This document shows positions 1 through 10,761 of a stretch of 64,000 nucleotides of DNA, one piece after another. How positions within the stretch are numbered: position 1 is the stretch's first letter; every line of letters begins with the position of its first letter. This stretch comes from Biomphalaria glabrata (lineage: Eukaryota > Mollusca > Gastropoda > Planorbidae): positions 4,566,001-4,630,000 of the forward strand of contig NC_074716.1 of assembly GCF_947242115.1 (NCBI RefSeq). Direction: 5' to 3'. Both the position numbers and the translations under genes were made by a program. Under the pieces are notes generated by a model, which was not told where the DNA came from, did no database searches, and worked only from the letters and a program-made list of their open reading frames with translations.

Positions 1-383
1 TGTCCTCCTACAGGACAACTTTCAACGCCTCTGATCAAAGCTGTAAGGTGCACAGAAGACTAAGTAATTAGGACTTGGATCTTTAAATGACAGGATCTCT
101 AAATGACAAGTTCAAAATGGTGTAGTTTGGCAACAGATGTCATTGACACAATAACAATCAGAGTGGCTCAATTGATGCAACGCAGGCTAAAACTTATTAT
201 TACTGAGGAGCAGTATAGTGTGTACTAGTATTACATCACAGCCCAAGAAATAAAAAAAAAAAAGGCTTAGAAGACTTACCACGATAGATATAAAATGCCC
301 ACCCTGCCCATATGTTTTATAGTCAAGTAAAAACTCATTTTGGGCGGGGGAAATTGAGGGCAATTTCTGGTAACAAAGATTTT
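1..383. other. AT-rich flank, no gene seen
   Basis: Unique-looking sequence with a short poly-A run near 251-263. No splice-compatible reading frame or recognisable repeat was found. It lies beyond the 3' end of the minus-strand gene at 2232-8537. Confidence 0.5.
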
Positions 384-756
384 GAGAACCTTTGGGGTGT
401 CTGCCAAGATCTGAGAACCTTTGGAGTGTAAGCCAAGATCTGAGAACCTTTGGAGTGTCTGCCAAGATCTGAGAACCTTTGGAGTGTAAGCCAAGATCTG
501 AGAACCTTTGGAGTGTCTGCCAAGATCTGAGAACCTTTGGAGTGTAAGCCAAGATCTGAGAACCTTTGGAGTGTCTGCCAAGATCTGAGAACCTTTGGAG
601 TGTAAGCCAAGATCTGAGAACCTTTGGAGTGTCTGCCAAGATTTGAGAACCTTTGGAGTGTATGCCAAGATTTTAAGCCTTTGGAGTGTATACCAAGATT
701 TGAGAACCTTTGAAGTATATGCCAAGATTTGAGAACCTTGGAGTGTATGCAAAGTG
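384..756. repeat. 29-bp tandem array with alternating variants (58-bp higher-order unit)
   Basis: About 13 units start every 29 bp (384, 413, 442 ... 731). The unit core is GAGAACCTTTGGAGTGT followed by a 4-base variable site and CCAAGATCT. For the first nine units the variable site alternates strictly between TCTG and TAAG, so the true repeat is 58 bp. After 645 the units become TATG/TATA types with small indels, so the array decays toward its right edge. Because 29 is not a multiple of three and the unit lacks stops in several frames, long open frames exist on the minus strand. They are a by-product of the repeat and not evidence of a gene. Confidence 0.95.
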
Positions 757-2040
757 TTATACCATTCAATCTCTATGTTGTTTTTTTAAACTGATCAAAA
801 CACATTCCCCACTATTAAAACAAATCCAAACATATTCCCAAAGGGTCCTCTCTCCTGTCATCATCATTGTAGAACCTGCACGGTGAAGCAGTGATCTAAG
901 CAAAACCCAACACACATTTCAACTCTGAACAAAACAAAGCCAAAATAACAAAACTAAAGGTTCTGACAATTTGAATGTATTTCTTTGTAATTAAAAAACA
1001 ACAATCTTCTTAGAAGATACCAAAAAAAAAATCATTTGCTGATTTACATGGAAATAAAAAAAAAATTACAGGTATTGAGTCCACTTTCAAAAGTTTTTTT
1101 GAATGCAGACAATAATATCACAAGAATTTGATTTTCTATATTACATAATATGTACATTATTAGTTGTAACATTGATAACAAAACAGTCCTTAAGTATGGG
1201 TCAAGCATATTGAGTCAACACTATATAGTCATAGTTGAACAATACTTTAGTTTGCAAGCCAAGGTATAAGGTATACTTATGCTATGTTGTGCCTAGGGTC
1301 GCCTCTTAATGTACATGCAGCATTAAGAGGACTGCCCATTTTGAGTAGCTAGTTGATTATGGATAAGCTATAGAGAAGGGTAATAACAGAAAGTTTACAG
1401 TTGGGTATATCTGATTATTTCTGGGTTTGGATGTTACAACAATGGCTATAGTAATTGAACAAACTATTAGAGATCATACAATGGAAAACTGTGTGGTTTA
1501 AAAGACTTCTTGAAATACCAAGATTATCATTTTAAAAAAACTTAGAAATTTGTATGTTAGCCCTTACAAATCTAATGTCTTTTTTATATATGAAAAGTAA
1601 CAAGCATTGAGTAACAGATAAAAGTAAAAGTAAAGATAATTGAAAATGGAAGCTCGAAAAAAAAAATAAAACCCGTGTTAAATTTAAAACCTTTTTTTTA
1701 AAGTAAGCATACATATTTTGTTTTGACACACACAAATTCAGCCTACCTTGGCTTTTACAGTAAAGAAATTTTATCAAGCTAAATTATCTTTGGGCAAGTA
1801 AACTTACCCCAGCAAAAAAAAAAAGGAAATATTTTTTTTCCTTAACATTTTGTTTTTCTATAGAACAGATAAGCCACTTGGAGAATATCTCAAATTTATC
1901 CAAGAATAAAACTCTTTACAAATAAATGTTATGTTGAAAGACAAAATAAAAAAAAAATAATAACTACAACTAAAACAGAATTATCTCCATCACAGGTTGT
2001 TTTGAAAAATTTGGCTGCTGACTAGATTTTTTTTAAATGT
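757..2040. other. AT-rich non-coding stretch
   Basis: Long A and T homopolymers, no codon structure, no recognised repeat. It may be intergenic or, on the minus strand, distal 3' UTR of the gene at 2232-8537 if the poly(A) signal near 2066 is not the one used. Confidence 0.5.
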
Positions 2041-2065
2041 TTTTTTTCCCTCGGTTTGAAAGAAC

Positions 2066-2071
2066 TTTATT
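2066..2071 (-). terminator. candidate poly(A) signal AATAAA
   Basis: The plus strand reads TTTATT, giving AATAAA on the gene strand about 160 nt downstream of the stop codon at 2232-2234. It is the first canonical hexamer after the stop, which would give a compact 3' UTR. Other AT-rich hexamers further left could also be used. Confidence 0.4.
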
Positions 2072-2231
2072 AGCCTCATTGCCTGATAGGATTTTTTAAA
2101 TGTATAAATGTAAATTTTTCAAAGAAATATTCAATGACCATTCGCTGTCTGGGAAATGTGTGTCATGTTTTCCAGTGAGATCAAACTATTTACATTTTAA
2201 CAAGTATGTCTTGCTTTTAGTGGCAATGTTC

Positions 2232-3316
2232 TCAGATAAATCTGAGGTCAGAGTCTTCAATACTGTGCAAGACGGAGGCATTCTCCTCTGAGAAAAGGTT
2301 TAAAAGAGCTAACTGTGTGCTCTCTGCGGAAGACAAGTCCACTGAACTGGCAGAGGGAGAGGATGACGGTGAGGCTGTATTTGAACATGGCCAAGACCTA
2401 GAGGACACCGGAGAGTCTGGCGAACTGTAATAGTCCAGAGATGACTTGACACAAGAACTACCAACAATGTCTTCGTTGTATCCAAAGTGCTGACTATGCC
2501 TATCGGTTGACAGGAAGGAGAATTTTAAATAACCATTACAGTTTGAGGTGGCATCATTATTTTGATGGACCAGCATTTGTGGGCAAGAAGAATCCTGGAC
2601 AAAGTCTTCGAGATCAACAAAAGACTCAAGGTCCAACGATGGGGCCAGGACGATCAACTGCTTTTGTTGCTCTGCAGCAGAGTTACTAACCCTTGGCTCA
2701 ATTGGATCTTCCTGGAGCCAATTCAAGAGATCTCTGGTGGCATCATCCTCACTACCCTGTTGTTTTACAGCATCCTGCATTGCAACGTCCTCCACTTGAC
2801 CACACAGCTGGCCAGATAGTTCTGATGCAAAGTCAAAAGACGTGTCAATTGTCAATGGCAACATCTGCTTTGGGGACATGACACTAAGAGTGCTCAGAGG
2901 GAAGCGACTCTGTTTGATGGTGACGTTGTTGTCTGATCTGGCCGGGACTGTAGTGTAGGTGTGAGATGACGCAGAGGAATACACAACCCTCGACACAGTC
3001 TCCCACTGTGAGCAGGAGGAACATTTTTTAGTTGGCACTGCCTCTGATGGCACAGGAATGTCTGGGCAAACAATGTCAGGCTTGCAAAGAGAAACATCGG
3101 GCTGCACAACTATGCTGCTGCCTGCAGGCTGAAGTCCTAGAAAACCCAAGAACTCCTCCTGGTTGAGAATGACTGCCTCATGCTGGATACTGTCACTGTC
3201 ATCCCCTCCAAAGAATGGAGGCCTTGATTTATCCAGCACTGAGTCAATGAAGTCTTGAAAACTGTCCTCCATTGCTACATCTGTGCAGGGGTCAAGGTCG
3301 GTGAAGTCTAAGGAAT
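2232..3316 (-). CDS. terminal coding exon of an unrecognised acidic Ser/Pro-rich nuclear-type protein
   Basis: Second of two coding exons of a gene starting at 8537. The minus strand reads ...TTTACAG|ATTCC at 3317/3316, and the exon begins in phase 1. Joining it to the donor at 8147/8146 restores one reading frame (LQEL-D-SLDFTDLDP) and gives 491 residues in total, of which 361 come from here, ending with TGA at 2234-2232. The junction region, rich in Asp, Phe and Leu (MEDSFQDFIDSVLDK), resembles an acidic transactivation segment. The C-terminal third is Ser/Pro-rich (SPDSPVSSRSWP, then a run of Ser) with a CtBP-box-like SVDLS and a hydrophobic LALLNLF. No zinc finger, bZIP, homeodomain or other DNA-binding domain, no signal peptide and no membrane span is visible. 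A regulatory cofactor or transcription factor N-terminus is the likely class. A DNA-binding domain added by alternative splicing from outside the window cannot be excluded. Confidence 0.8.
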
Positions 3317-4445
3317 CTGTAAATTAAATTAGAAAAAAAAAAATTAAAACGTCTGATGTGTACAAGTTTTATAAGAAAAGCTACTGAACCTGACCAACGC
3401 CTTTAATTTAAATTTAAAAAACGAACTGGTTTGGGTAGGTTTTAAACGGGTCCACTGTCTTTTTGAGGGCTCCACCCAACAAGAGGTTTTGTACAAGCTC
3501 AATCCCGGAAAGTTTAGGGGGGGGGGGAGCTTACAAAATGTTTGTATTCACTTATGAGAGGGAGGGGACTCAGTCGCGCCATGTCAATGAGGCCACTTGA
3601 ATCTCTTGACAATATTAGCAGCTGGCAAAACAAAGCCACTTGATAGGGGAGACTACTCTTCACAACACCAGCAGTGATAGAAGATAACTCCTTATACAAA
3701 ATGATATATATATAAATACAACTCCTCATAACAAATGATATACAAAGTCCGTTTACGACTTCGTGCATTATATTCAAGGCTGGCATACAATCGTGAGACA
3801 TATTACTTCCGTATCAGCTTTCATTTACAAATATCCGAGTAGGTAAAAGCTAACCAGAAAATATTAAATATGCGTATATAGAGAATTTGTTTTAAAACAA
3901 AATTGTTTTCCTTTCCTATATAAGAGGATCAATTTTCTAAACGAATGTGCAAACCATAATTTAGTTTCATATTAATATAACTGTAAGAATCCAACAGAGC
4001 ATACAACATTTAGTAAAGTGCATACTAGATGGATAAGAAGTGTCACACAGAGGCTAATGGACTCGGCTGACCTAATTCATGAATAACCAAAAGTAACCCG
4101 GAAAAAAAACAAGGAACTGTTGCTTAACAAAGGAGAGGGGAAAAAAACATTTTTTTAAAGAATGAGACGCCAAATGAAAAAGATTTTTTTTGACGACAAA
4201 CTTGTGCGTGTTGTCACTACGATTTCCGGTAGAGCGATACCGTCAAGAAAATTCAAAATATGAAAACTATTAATACCATTTTTGCAGCGATGAATAATTC
4301 GTTAATAGGCGAATTAAAAGCAAAGCAAGGGTCATACAGCAAAGAAGTTCCAATTGTAAATAAGTTATATAAATAAAAATAAATGAATTCCTACTTTTAT
4401 TTCCAAATAATATAGTAAACATTCATATTTTATTTGTCATTAAAA

Positions 4446-4496
4446 GGTGGGGATCGAACCCACGAAGCTCTAAATTGAGCTAAACGGCCATGCTAC
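4446..4496 (-). pseudogene. tRNA-like relic
   Basis: On the minus strand there is an A-box-like TTAGCTCAATTTAGAGC and a perfect B-box GGGTTCGATCCC, but there is no complete anticodon arm or matching acceptor stem. Either a decayed tRNA copy or the head of a SINE. Confidence 0.35.
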
Positions 4497-4584
4497 AAAC
4501 TTATATAGATCTAAACGGATGAATATCTAAATGAATCGAAGATAAAAATGGCCGCCAATTTTTTTTTTATTCTATCCATAAAGT

Positions 4585-4791
4585 TTCCCTTTCATATCTA
4601 TGGGGCAGACGATGTAAAGGTCATCAGTGTCTGTGGCCCACGTGTAAACGAAGGTGTCTTTTCCACAACTAAAGCCAGGTACCCATTTTAGACCTAGGTG
4701 GACTCAAGATCCCGAAATTAAAAATCCCAGACTTCACCATGATGCGAACCCTCGGATCGGAAGCCAAGCGCTTTACCTATCAGCCACCATA
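4585..4791 (-). mobile_element. tRNA-derived SINE, family A
   Basis: Same family as the copies at 20113, 20588, 32191, 47266, 48950, 58299 and 62828. Read on the minus strand it has a tRNA-like head (GGTGGCTGATAGGTAAAGCG), then TTCACCATGATGCGAACC in the other orientation, the conserved core GGTACC next to a GTTGGGTGGAC-like segment, and a tail with CATCTGCC and AGGTCTGAAAGGG-like sequence. This copy is diverged. Confidence 0.8.
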
Positions 4792-7700
4792 CTAAGAAAA
4801 AATAATGTAAAGAAAAAATGTGCGTTTTTTTTTCTACCTTTGACTTAAGTATGAGAAAATAGTACGATAAAAATTCATGCCGTCTTCTGTGCCATTCGGA
4901 TGTCTTTCATCATAAACAATGTTTCGCACCACGCACCAGCAACACACAAATAGTTAAGAAAACGGGTCAAGGATGGAACTCGCACATTACACAAACTCCC
5001 ATCGAGCACGTATTCATAACAACGAGAGATGGAATGAAGAAAATAAAATAATTTTAAGATTTCAGACGACGAGAGAATAAAGAACAATGGGTTTAGATAA
5101 CAAAAGGGGCTGAGTGAACAATAGAGAAAGGTGAGAGAGCTAATAACAATAGAGATTAAAGATAAGGGGAGAGAATGAACAATAGGAAAGACGATAAAGC
5201 AGGGGAGATAATGGACAAGTAAGACTAACGGGACAGAACGAATAGAAAACAGGAAATGTTTAATTTTGTAATGATAAAGCAAGGTAGACCAAAAAAAATA
5301 TTCACTTAGTGCCACACCGAAACTATATCTATACATTTCTCATTCCACTTACGGGTCAAGTTACTCTATTAGAAGGAATTGAAACACAAGGCAGCAATAG
5401 TGAAACATGACTTAGGCACTGGCCTACATAATTACAGGCACTGGCCTACATAAAAACAATGTACACAACCTTCATTAGTCATGGCTACACGATCGATGTG
5501 CACGGGGAAAAAAATGAACCCATGAAAGTGTCAACATTTGGAACCTATGGAAGTGTCAAACATTTACAAGTATCTGTACAAAGCGAGCACGCTGTCCTAC
5601 TCTTATTATAACACTTAAATACTTTATATTAACATCTGGAACCCATTGCCCAAAGCGACGCCACTGGATAAAAATAATTTCGACATGTGTTATGAAATAG
5701 ACCCCTGAAACTGCCCAGCTATCAATCACGTGACACAATTTATCCGACGCGTTTTCATCTGCATTGAAATAGAAGCGCGCTGGCATACACACATAAACAC
5801 GTAACTACGCTATAGCCTCGAGAGTAGATCGATTTAAACTGTTTTAAAAAGCCGATTAACTTTTAAAAGAAATAAAAAAATCGTATTATTCTATTCAGTG
5901 TCGGTACGGTGTAAAGTGCGCAGGCGAGCTTCATAATACAAGGGTAGTAATTTCAAATGTAAAAAAAAAAAAAGACGAAATTATTTTTTTTTTAAATCGA
6001 TAGGGTTAAAAATAGCTCAAAGGAAGTGTTAGCAGCCGAAAAAAACGAGACTGTTTATACAAGCAAACCCAACAATTATACATATATTTTAAACTTTTGC
6101 AAATTACCATATGATCAAAAGAATAATTATAAATTTATCAAAGTTTCACGCCTGCTGCTAATTGATTGCCTCGGCGCGTGTATCCCATGATGCTATGCTT
6201 GCATCATCATTTCCTCGTGGTTTCCAAACAAAACGAGCCACTCTCCGAGTAACACGTGGAAAGCAGCGCGCCACCCCCACCCCCTCCACATCTCAGGACG
6301 TGACCTCTGACGTAATCAGTATAGATCGGGTCAACATACAATCTGTCTGACCTCGTGTCGACCGCTGTATAACTTTGGAATGATAAGACACTACCTAGGC
6401 ACGCATGTTACGCAGTTTTATCTCGCGAGCTAGTGGGCGGCTCCAAACAAAGAGTACAATCATCGATACGTTAAATGCCATGGTTTCTAAAAGAGGGAGC
6501 CTGCCTTCGAGGGCATAAAATACCTCGAACATTTTCTACGGTAACCTTTATAGTATAAAGCAGTAGGTAAAGATTATGTCCAGATGTGAAACTGCGCAAG
6601 AGCCATTTAGTTAGATGTACCTAGTACGTGTTTTTATAGCTGAATTGAACTCAAGATTCCCATTTGAATTGTGTCCTAATGATATCACTATATAAAAATA
6701 TAATAGTTATAAAGGACTCCCTTGGATAGAAAAGTATTTGAAATTATGCGAAAGTAAAAATAATTATACCGGCCACACGTCACACAACTATTAGTCATGG
6801 AAAATAGGTGAGTTGAACCATTGAACTTGACGCAAACCAAAGCCCTTTTTTTTTACCTCTGAAGTACTCGCGTATCGGATTAGACTAAAATGATTAAGTG
6901 GCGAGACAATAACTAATCATGACCGGAAGTAGGCGTTGAAAACAATGTGTAACTGATAATACAGTATTGGGGTTAAGTTATTTGGAATTTGTTTTAATTT
7001 ATATCTAATGCAGAGTGCAATGAAATTGGCATGGTATGGCCATATAATACAGTCGCTAACTAAAGAGACGATGTTGCGTGCTTTTGATCTTGTGAGATCT
7101 GTGAATATTTCGGTATACATCAACATGAATAAAAGCAGCCGATCCGGTATATTCTACATTAAGATAACGTCGGGGCGTAGGCCTATCATACAAGTATTAC
7201 AAGTTCACTGAATTGTTGTGTCTAACGCTTGAGGATGACATGGAGGCTATATGCACGGCGAAATACCTTTACCTGTCTGTGATATCAGCGACAAACCACA
7301 TACTTGAGGATAAAATAAACAACATTTCACTCATTCATATTTAAATTCCCCGTACAACTGCAACAATAAATCATAACTTGTCCGGCGCGATAACCCTGTC
7401 AGGTGAACGCCCCTCGGCTAATATGCACTTTACGTCTGGTGTTTAACTGGAACACTAACCAGATAGAGACTTCATCTGGATTGGATCGAGCGTTTATCTA
7501 TAATCTATTCTAGACAGTCCACGAGGGCAAACAATTTTTTTTTATCTTGACTAATTCGATTAACCACGAGGCTGTGAACGACTAAAGCGTAGAGCAAATA
7601 GATTTTTGTAACCACTTTCAAACGAAACAAGTAAGCTATTTTAACTACAGAGAAAAAATAAAAATATTTTTTTTAAATTGCGCTATTTAGAACTATTTCT

Positions 7701-8146
7701 ACACATAGTTGTCACGGTGACAGTTGCAAAAAAAAAAATAAAAAAATAAGCCCCCTAACTAAATCAATATGTCAAATAAAATTGTTGAAGTTGTGCATTA
7801 TCACCGTTTAATATCTAAATTTATTATTAGTAAGTATTTATAAGGAAGATGGTTTCTGTTGTGATTATAGTTATACCCTTGTGGCATATTAAAACAGAAA
7901 TAAGCCGGCATTAGACTACATACTGTATCTAAAACCTAAGCATAGAGCTTGAGCTAGTGAATTTTAGGTCCGCAATCTCCTGGCATTATTGCTCAATTAG
8001 ATCTACTAATTATCTAATACGCTTTAAATTAATTAATTAAAGGATTAAACGTTTTGGGAGATAGAGACAGAAAGCCAGAGAGAAAGGAAGAGAGAGATAG
8101 AGAGAGAGAAGATACAGTGGTAATTTAATGATACATTCGTACTAAC

Positions 8147-8537
8147 CAAGTTCTTGTAAAAAGTCTGTGTCTGCTACAATTTCGTTGCTGAAGTCTGCTG
8201 CACTGCTCAACATGGCATCCCCGCTGCTCGAGCCGTTATCCAAGCTCGACTCGGCCTCGTCCTCCGAGCACTCCTCCTTGACGTCCGCGACACCTCTGCG
8301 CAGCCCTCCCGAGGGCTTGCTGGTGTAATCGTGGTCGGAGAGAATGGACAGGATGTCCGTCTCCACCCTGGACGACGACAGCGGGCTGGACAACGTGGCT
8401 TTTATCGCCGGCGGCGACATCAACGGCTGTAACGAAGGTTTGGGGGCTATTGAGAAAGGTGAGTGGTAGTAGCAGGGGCCGAACGCACTCAGCGTATCCA
8501 TGTGGTCGAAGAAAGAGTTGACACCAGGAGGGGCCAT
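8147..8537 (-). CDS. first coding exon of the unrecognised acidic Ser/Pro-rich protein
   Basis: Encodes residues 1-130 plus the first base of codon 131. The start ATG (8537) is fixed because the upstream frame has a TAG two codons before it, and G follows the ATG. The exon ends at CTTG|GTTAGT. It includes MAPPGVNSFFDHMD, a Ser/Pro-rich centre, a hydrophobic ETDILSILSDHDY stretch and a strongly acidic/serine segment (KEECSEDEAESSLD), ending in DTDFLQEL. Codon usage is GC-rich compared with the surrounding AT-rich DNA, as expected of real coding sequence. The in-phase splice to 3316 and the shared acidic composition on both sides of the junction are the main evidence that the two exons belong together. 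Function unknown; a transcriptional regulator is the best guess. Confidence 0.8.
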
Positions 8538-9929
8538 CGTGCCCTAATCTTAGAGTGGTATGTTAAATCAGGTAGATCTTTCTTCCCTGGTAGATTACTA
8601 TAAATATAATCCAGATAAGAGTCTTTATTGTAATCTCAGGAACTCATGTGTGAATTTATACTATTAAACTCATATTTTACGACCTATGTGTGTAGGTCTG
8701 TTCTTGTATCCAATAAGATATATTCCAATGAATTTAATTGCCACGAATTTCTACACAATAATCCAGTAGTAGATCTTGTTGGCCTGTGTCCGGTCCCAAG
8801 GAAGTGATATTCACAATAGCAGCATTAAATAGTAATCTCAGACTAGCAGTGGAGTAAAACAGAATACACGATCAAGTCTTGTTGGGTCCGTTTTGGCTAG
8901 TCCACGCATTTATATTGCGCGGTTAATTCACTCGCTGCTCTACGCCAAGGTGATCTCTGAGCGGGGAAAAGGGAGAGGGACGGATCTCTCCCCCCCCACC
9001 TCTCTGTCAACCCCCCCCCCTCCTCAGTGCGTTGCTCCTCCCCCTTTTCTGTTTGCCCTTGTTGCGGTTTCGTTTGGCACGCCGACGTAGAAGTCTGGCG
9101 AGGGGCCAAGTGTCACCGCGCTATTAATAGACCGCGTGGAGATCCCATTATTATGTTGTGGAAGAAACGTGGAGATTATGACGCAGATACTTTTTCACCA
9201 CACACGCGCACACAAACACGTTCCATGGTCCGTTTTGTTAAGTAGGCCAGAGATAAAAGGGGAGGGGGGGGGGGGAAGACGTTGATACATTTCGCATACA
9301 AATGTCGTTTTTTTTTTTTGTTTATTTCAAGTTGAATAATGTACAATCCGCGTTACCTGTCCCACAAATTATACAGAGGGTAGGGCCCATAAAAAAGGGG
9401 TGGGGACAAAAATTTCAAAAAAAAAAAAAAAAAAAGGAAAGATTACTCCGTTTCAAAGGTCGATTGTTTGAAGGGATTTCCACGCTGCAGTGCCACGTCG
9501 ATCGATGAATGACTAATGTCTTTATAGAAGACTCGCTATCTGTATTTTATTGTACGCAATGTTATTGAATTTCTTTTGACAGGTATGGGCGATCCTGTTC
9601 CACTAGTTTTCAAGATTCCAATAAGCTAATTTTTTTTTTTAAACTCAAGATAAATAAAATGAGTGCGCCATTTAATAAATGGTAAACCTTTCCCAAACAC
9701 ACAGACTCATTCATTAACTTTGTTTGTAGTTTGTATGTTCCTTCAGTACGCCCTTATTTTATTTATATTATGGCGTTTGTTATTAATAAAAGTATAATGC
9801 GTTTTGGTTAAAGCACTCCCCCCCCCCCCCCCACACACACCTTTTATACTGCACATTGTAAATAGATTATATAAGCACCCCCAAATACTGCAACACTTTA
9901 GTTCGAAGCCGGATTAAGAAAACATACAT
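8538..9929 (-). promoter_or_regulatory. 5' region of the minus-strand gene with TATA-like boxes
   Basis: Upstream of the ATG on the minus strand. Two TATA-like motifs fit: CAATATAAAT (8917-8908) and a stronger TATAAAAGG (about 9849-9841), which lies about 80-160 bp downstream of the CACGTG/CCAAT cluster at 9930-10005. Either could set the start of transcription. No upstream coding exon is visible. Poly-C runs at about 8990-9025 and 9819-9834 and a poly-G run near 9260 interrupt the stretch. Confidence 0.4.
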
Positions 9930-10005
9930 CACGTGGTAGCGTGGTCCAATAGAAATCGCGCAAAATACCCGCCCTTTTAGAACCACGTGAGCCCGACGAC
10001 GTGGC
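9930..10005 (-). promoter_or_regulatory. compact promoter-like cluster: CACGTG, ERSE-II, GC box, CACGTG, GACGTGGC
   Basis: The sequence shows CACGTG at 9930-9935, CGTGGTCCAAT at 9940-9950 (minus strand ATTGGACCACG, a perfect match to the vertebrate ERSE-II consensus ATTGGnCCACG), a CCCGCCC GC box near 9968, CACGTG at 9984-9989 and GACGTGGC at 9998-10005. It stands out from the AT-rich surroundings. ERSE-II is bound by ATF6/XBP1 in vertebrates. Use of this site by the gene at 8537 is inference. Confidence 0.4.
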
Positions 10006-10084
10006 CGCAGAGCAGACGAACATTATAGAAGGCAATGTCAAGGATGTTTTGACCAGGAAACACGAGGACGAAAGAATGCAGTCA

Positions 10085-10120
10085 TTTGTGTGTGTGTGTG
10101 TGTGACAGTGTGTGTGTGTT
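10085..10120. repeat. (TG)n microsatellite
   Basis: Two TG runs separated by ACAG. Confidence 0.9.
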
Positions 10121-10324
10121 TATTCTTAATGTCGGTTCAGACAGGATATTTAGGAAAGACGATAGCCAAAAATCTAATCAGAGGTGTCTCCTAGCTAATA
10201 CTGGCGACTAGACATTGTATCATATTAAGGTTAGAACGGGGGGGGGCGATAGAATATCAAATCACCACTAACTTATTGTTGCCGGAAGGCTTAGATAAAA
10301 CTTCGATAGATTTATCCTAGTCAA

Positions 10325-10432
10325 TTAACACTCTAAAATGCATGACGCGTAGGACGTAATCATCTTCTTTTTGAAGTAACGTCTGTATTATATAAGATAA
10401 GATAAGAAGATAAAAACCTTTTGAATCAAATA
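10325..10432. mobile_element. single arm of the palindromic 'ACGTC' interspersed repeat
   Basis: Contains GCGTAGGACGTAATCATC, then a TTGAAGTAACGTCTGT segment and a TATAAGATAAGA tail. The same arm recurs at 42130, 42965 and, as a full inverted pair, at 54845-55021. Confidence 0.7.
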
Positions 10433-10583
10433 AATTTAACTTGTAACCAAGGTACAGAATCTTCAAATAATTTTACTGCTATCAAAAAATACAATTCCAA
10501 CCATAAGATAATATCAGATTTTAATTCTTAACTTTCAATTCATGCCAATATATTTCACACCACCAGGCACAATACATGTATAA

Positions 10584-10761
10584 TGGGACTAATTCACTAA
10601 TCGTAAACAAGCAACATTTAGCGACGTGATACTCTATCTCTTCAATACAAATTACGATCTAATTTTTAATACACAATGGCTATCACGTGACCGTTTTTTT
10701 TTTGTTTTATCAATATTATCACGTGACTAAATGTTTGTTTACGATTGGTGAATGAGGTCCA
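10584..10761. mobile_element. 178-bp inverted-repeat element carrying CACGTG boxes (copy 1)
   Basis: The ends are inverted: left TGGGACTAATTCACTAATCG, right CGATTGGTGAATGAGGTCCA, so about 45 bp of each arm pair, including an ACATTTAGC-ACGTGAT segment. It contains TCACGTGA twice (about 10685 and 10718). Same family as 31908-32089. No coding capacity and no clear target duplication. Confidence 0.8.

Larger units (their letters stand above)
3317..8146 (-). other. 4.8 kb intron of the 2232-8537 gene
   Basis: Bounded by a GTTAGT donor (minus strand, 8146-8141) and a TTTACAG acceptor. It holds a SINE at 4585-4791, a tRNA-like relic at 4446-4496, a purine-rich imperfect repeat tract at about 5050-5250 (GAACAATAGAGA-like units, open on the minus strand but without protein character), a GAGA tract at 8050-8112 and many homopolymers. 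No further exon was needed to keep the frame and none was seen. Confidence 0.75.

Noticed and set aside
187-769. Three overlapping minus-strand frames of 144-158 codons with a repeated 29-residue pattern
   Set aside because: They are the three frames of a 29-bp tandem array. No protein signal beyond the periodicity.
4446-4496. Candidate functional tRNA on the minus strand
   Set aside because: Only A-box-like and B-box segments are present, with no full cloverleaf, so it is listed as a relic.
4875-5336. 153-codon hydrophobic frame on the minus strand in the intron
   Set aside because: Arises opposite a purine-rich imperfect repeat. The composition (Leu/Ser/Phe) is what TTC/TCT-rich DNA gives, and no splice partners or homology are recognised.
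8893-9245. Short plus-strand frames in the GC-rich region upstream of the minus-strand gene
   Set aside because: They result from poly-C tracts and lack domains or splice sites.
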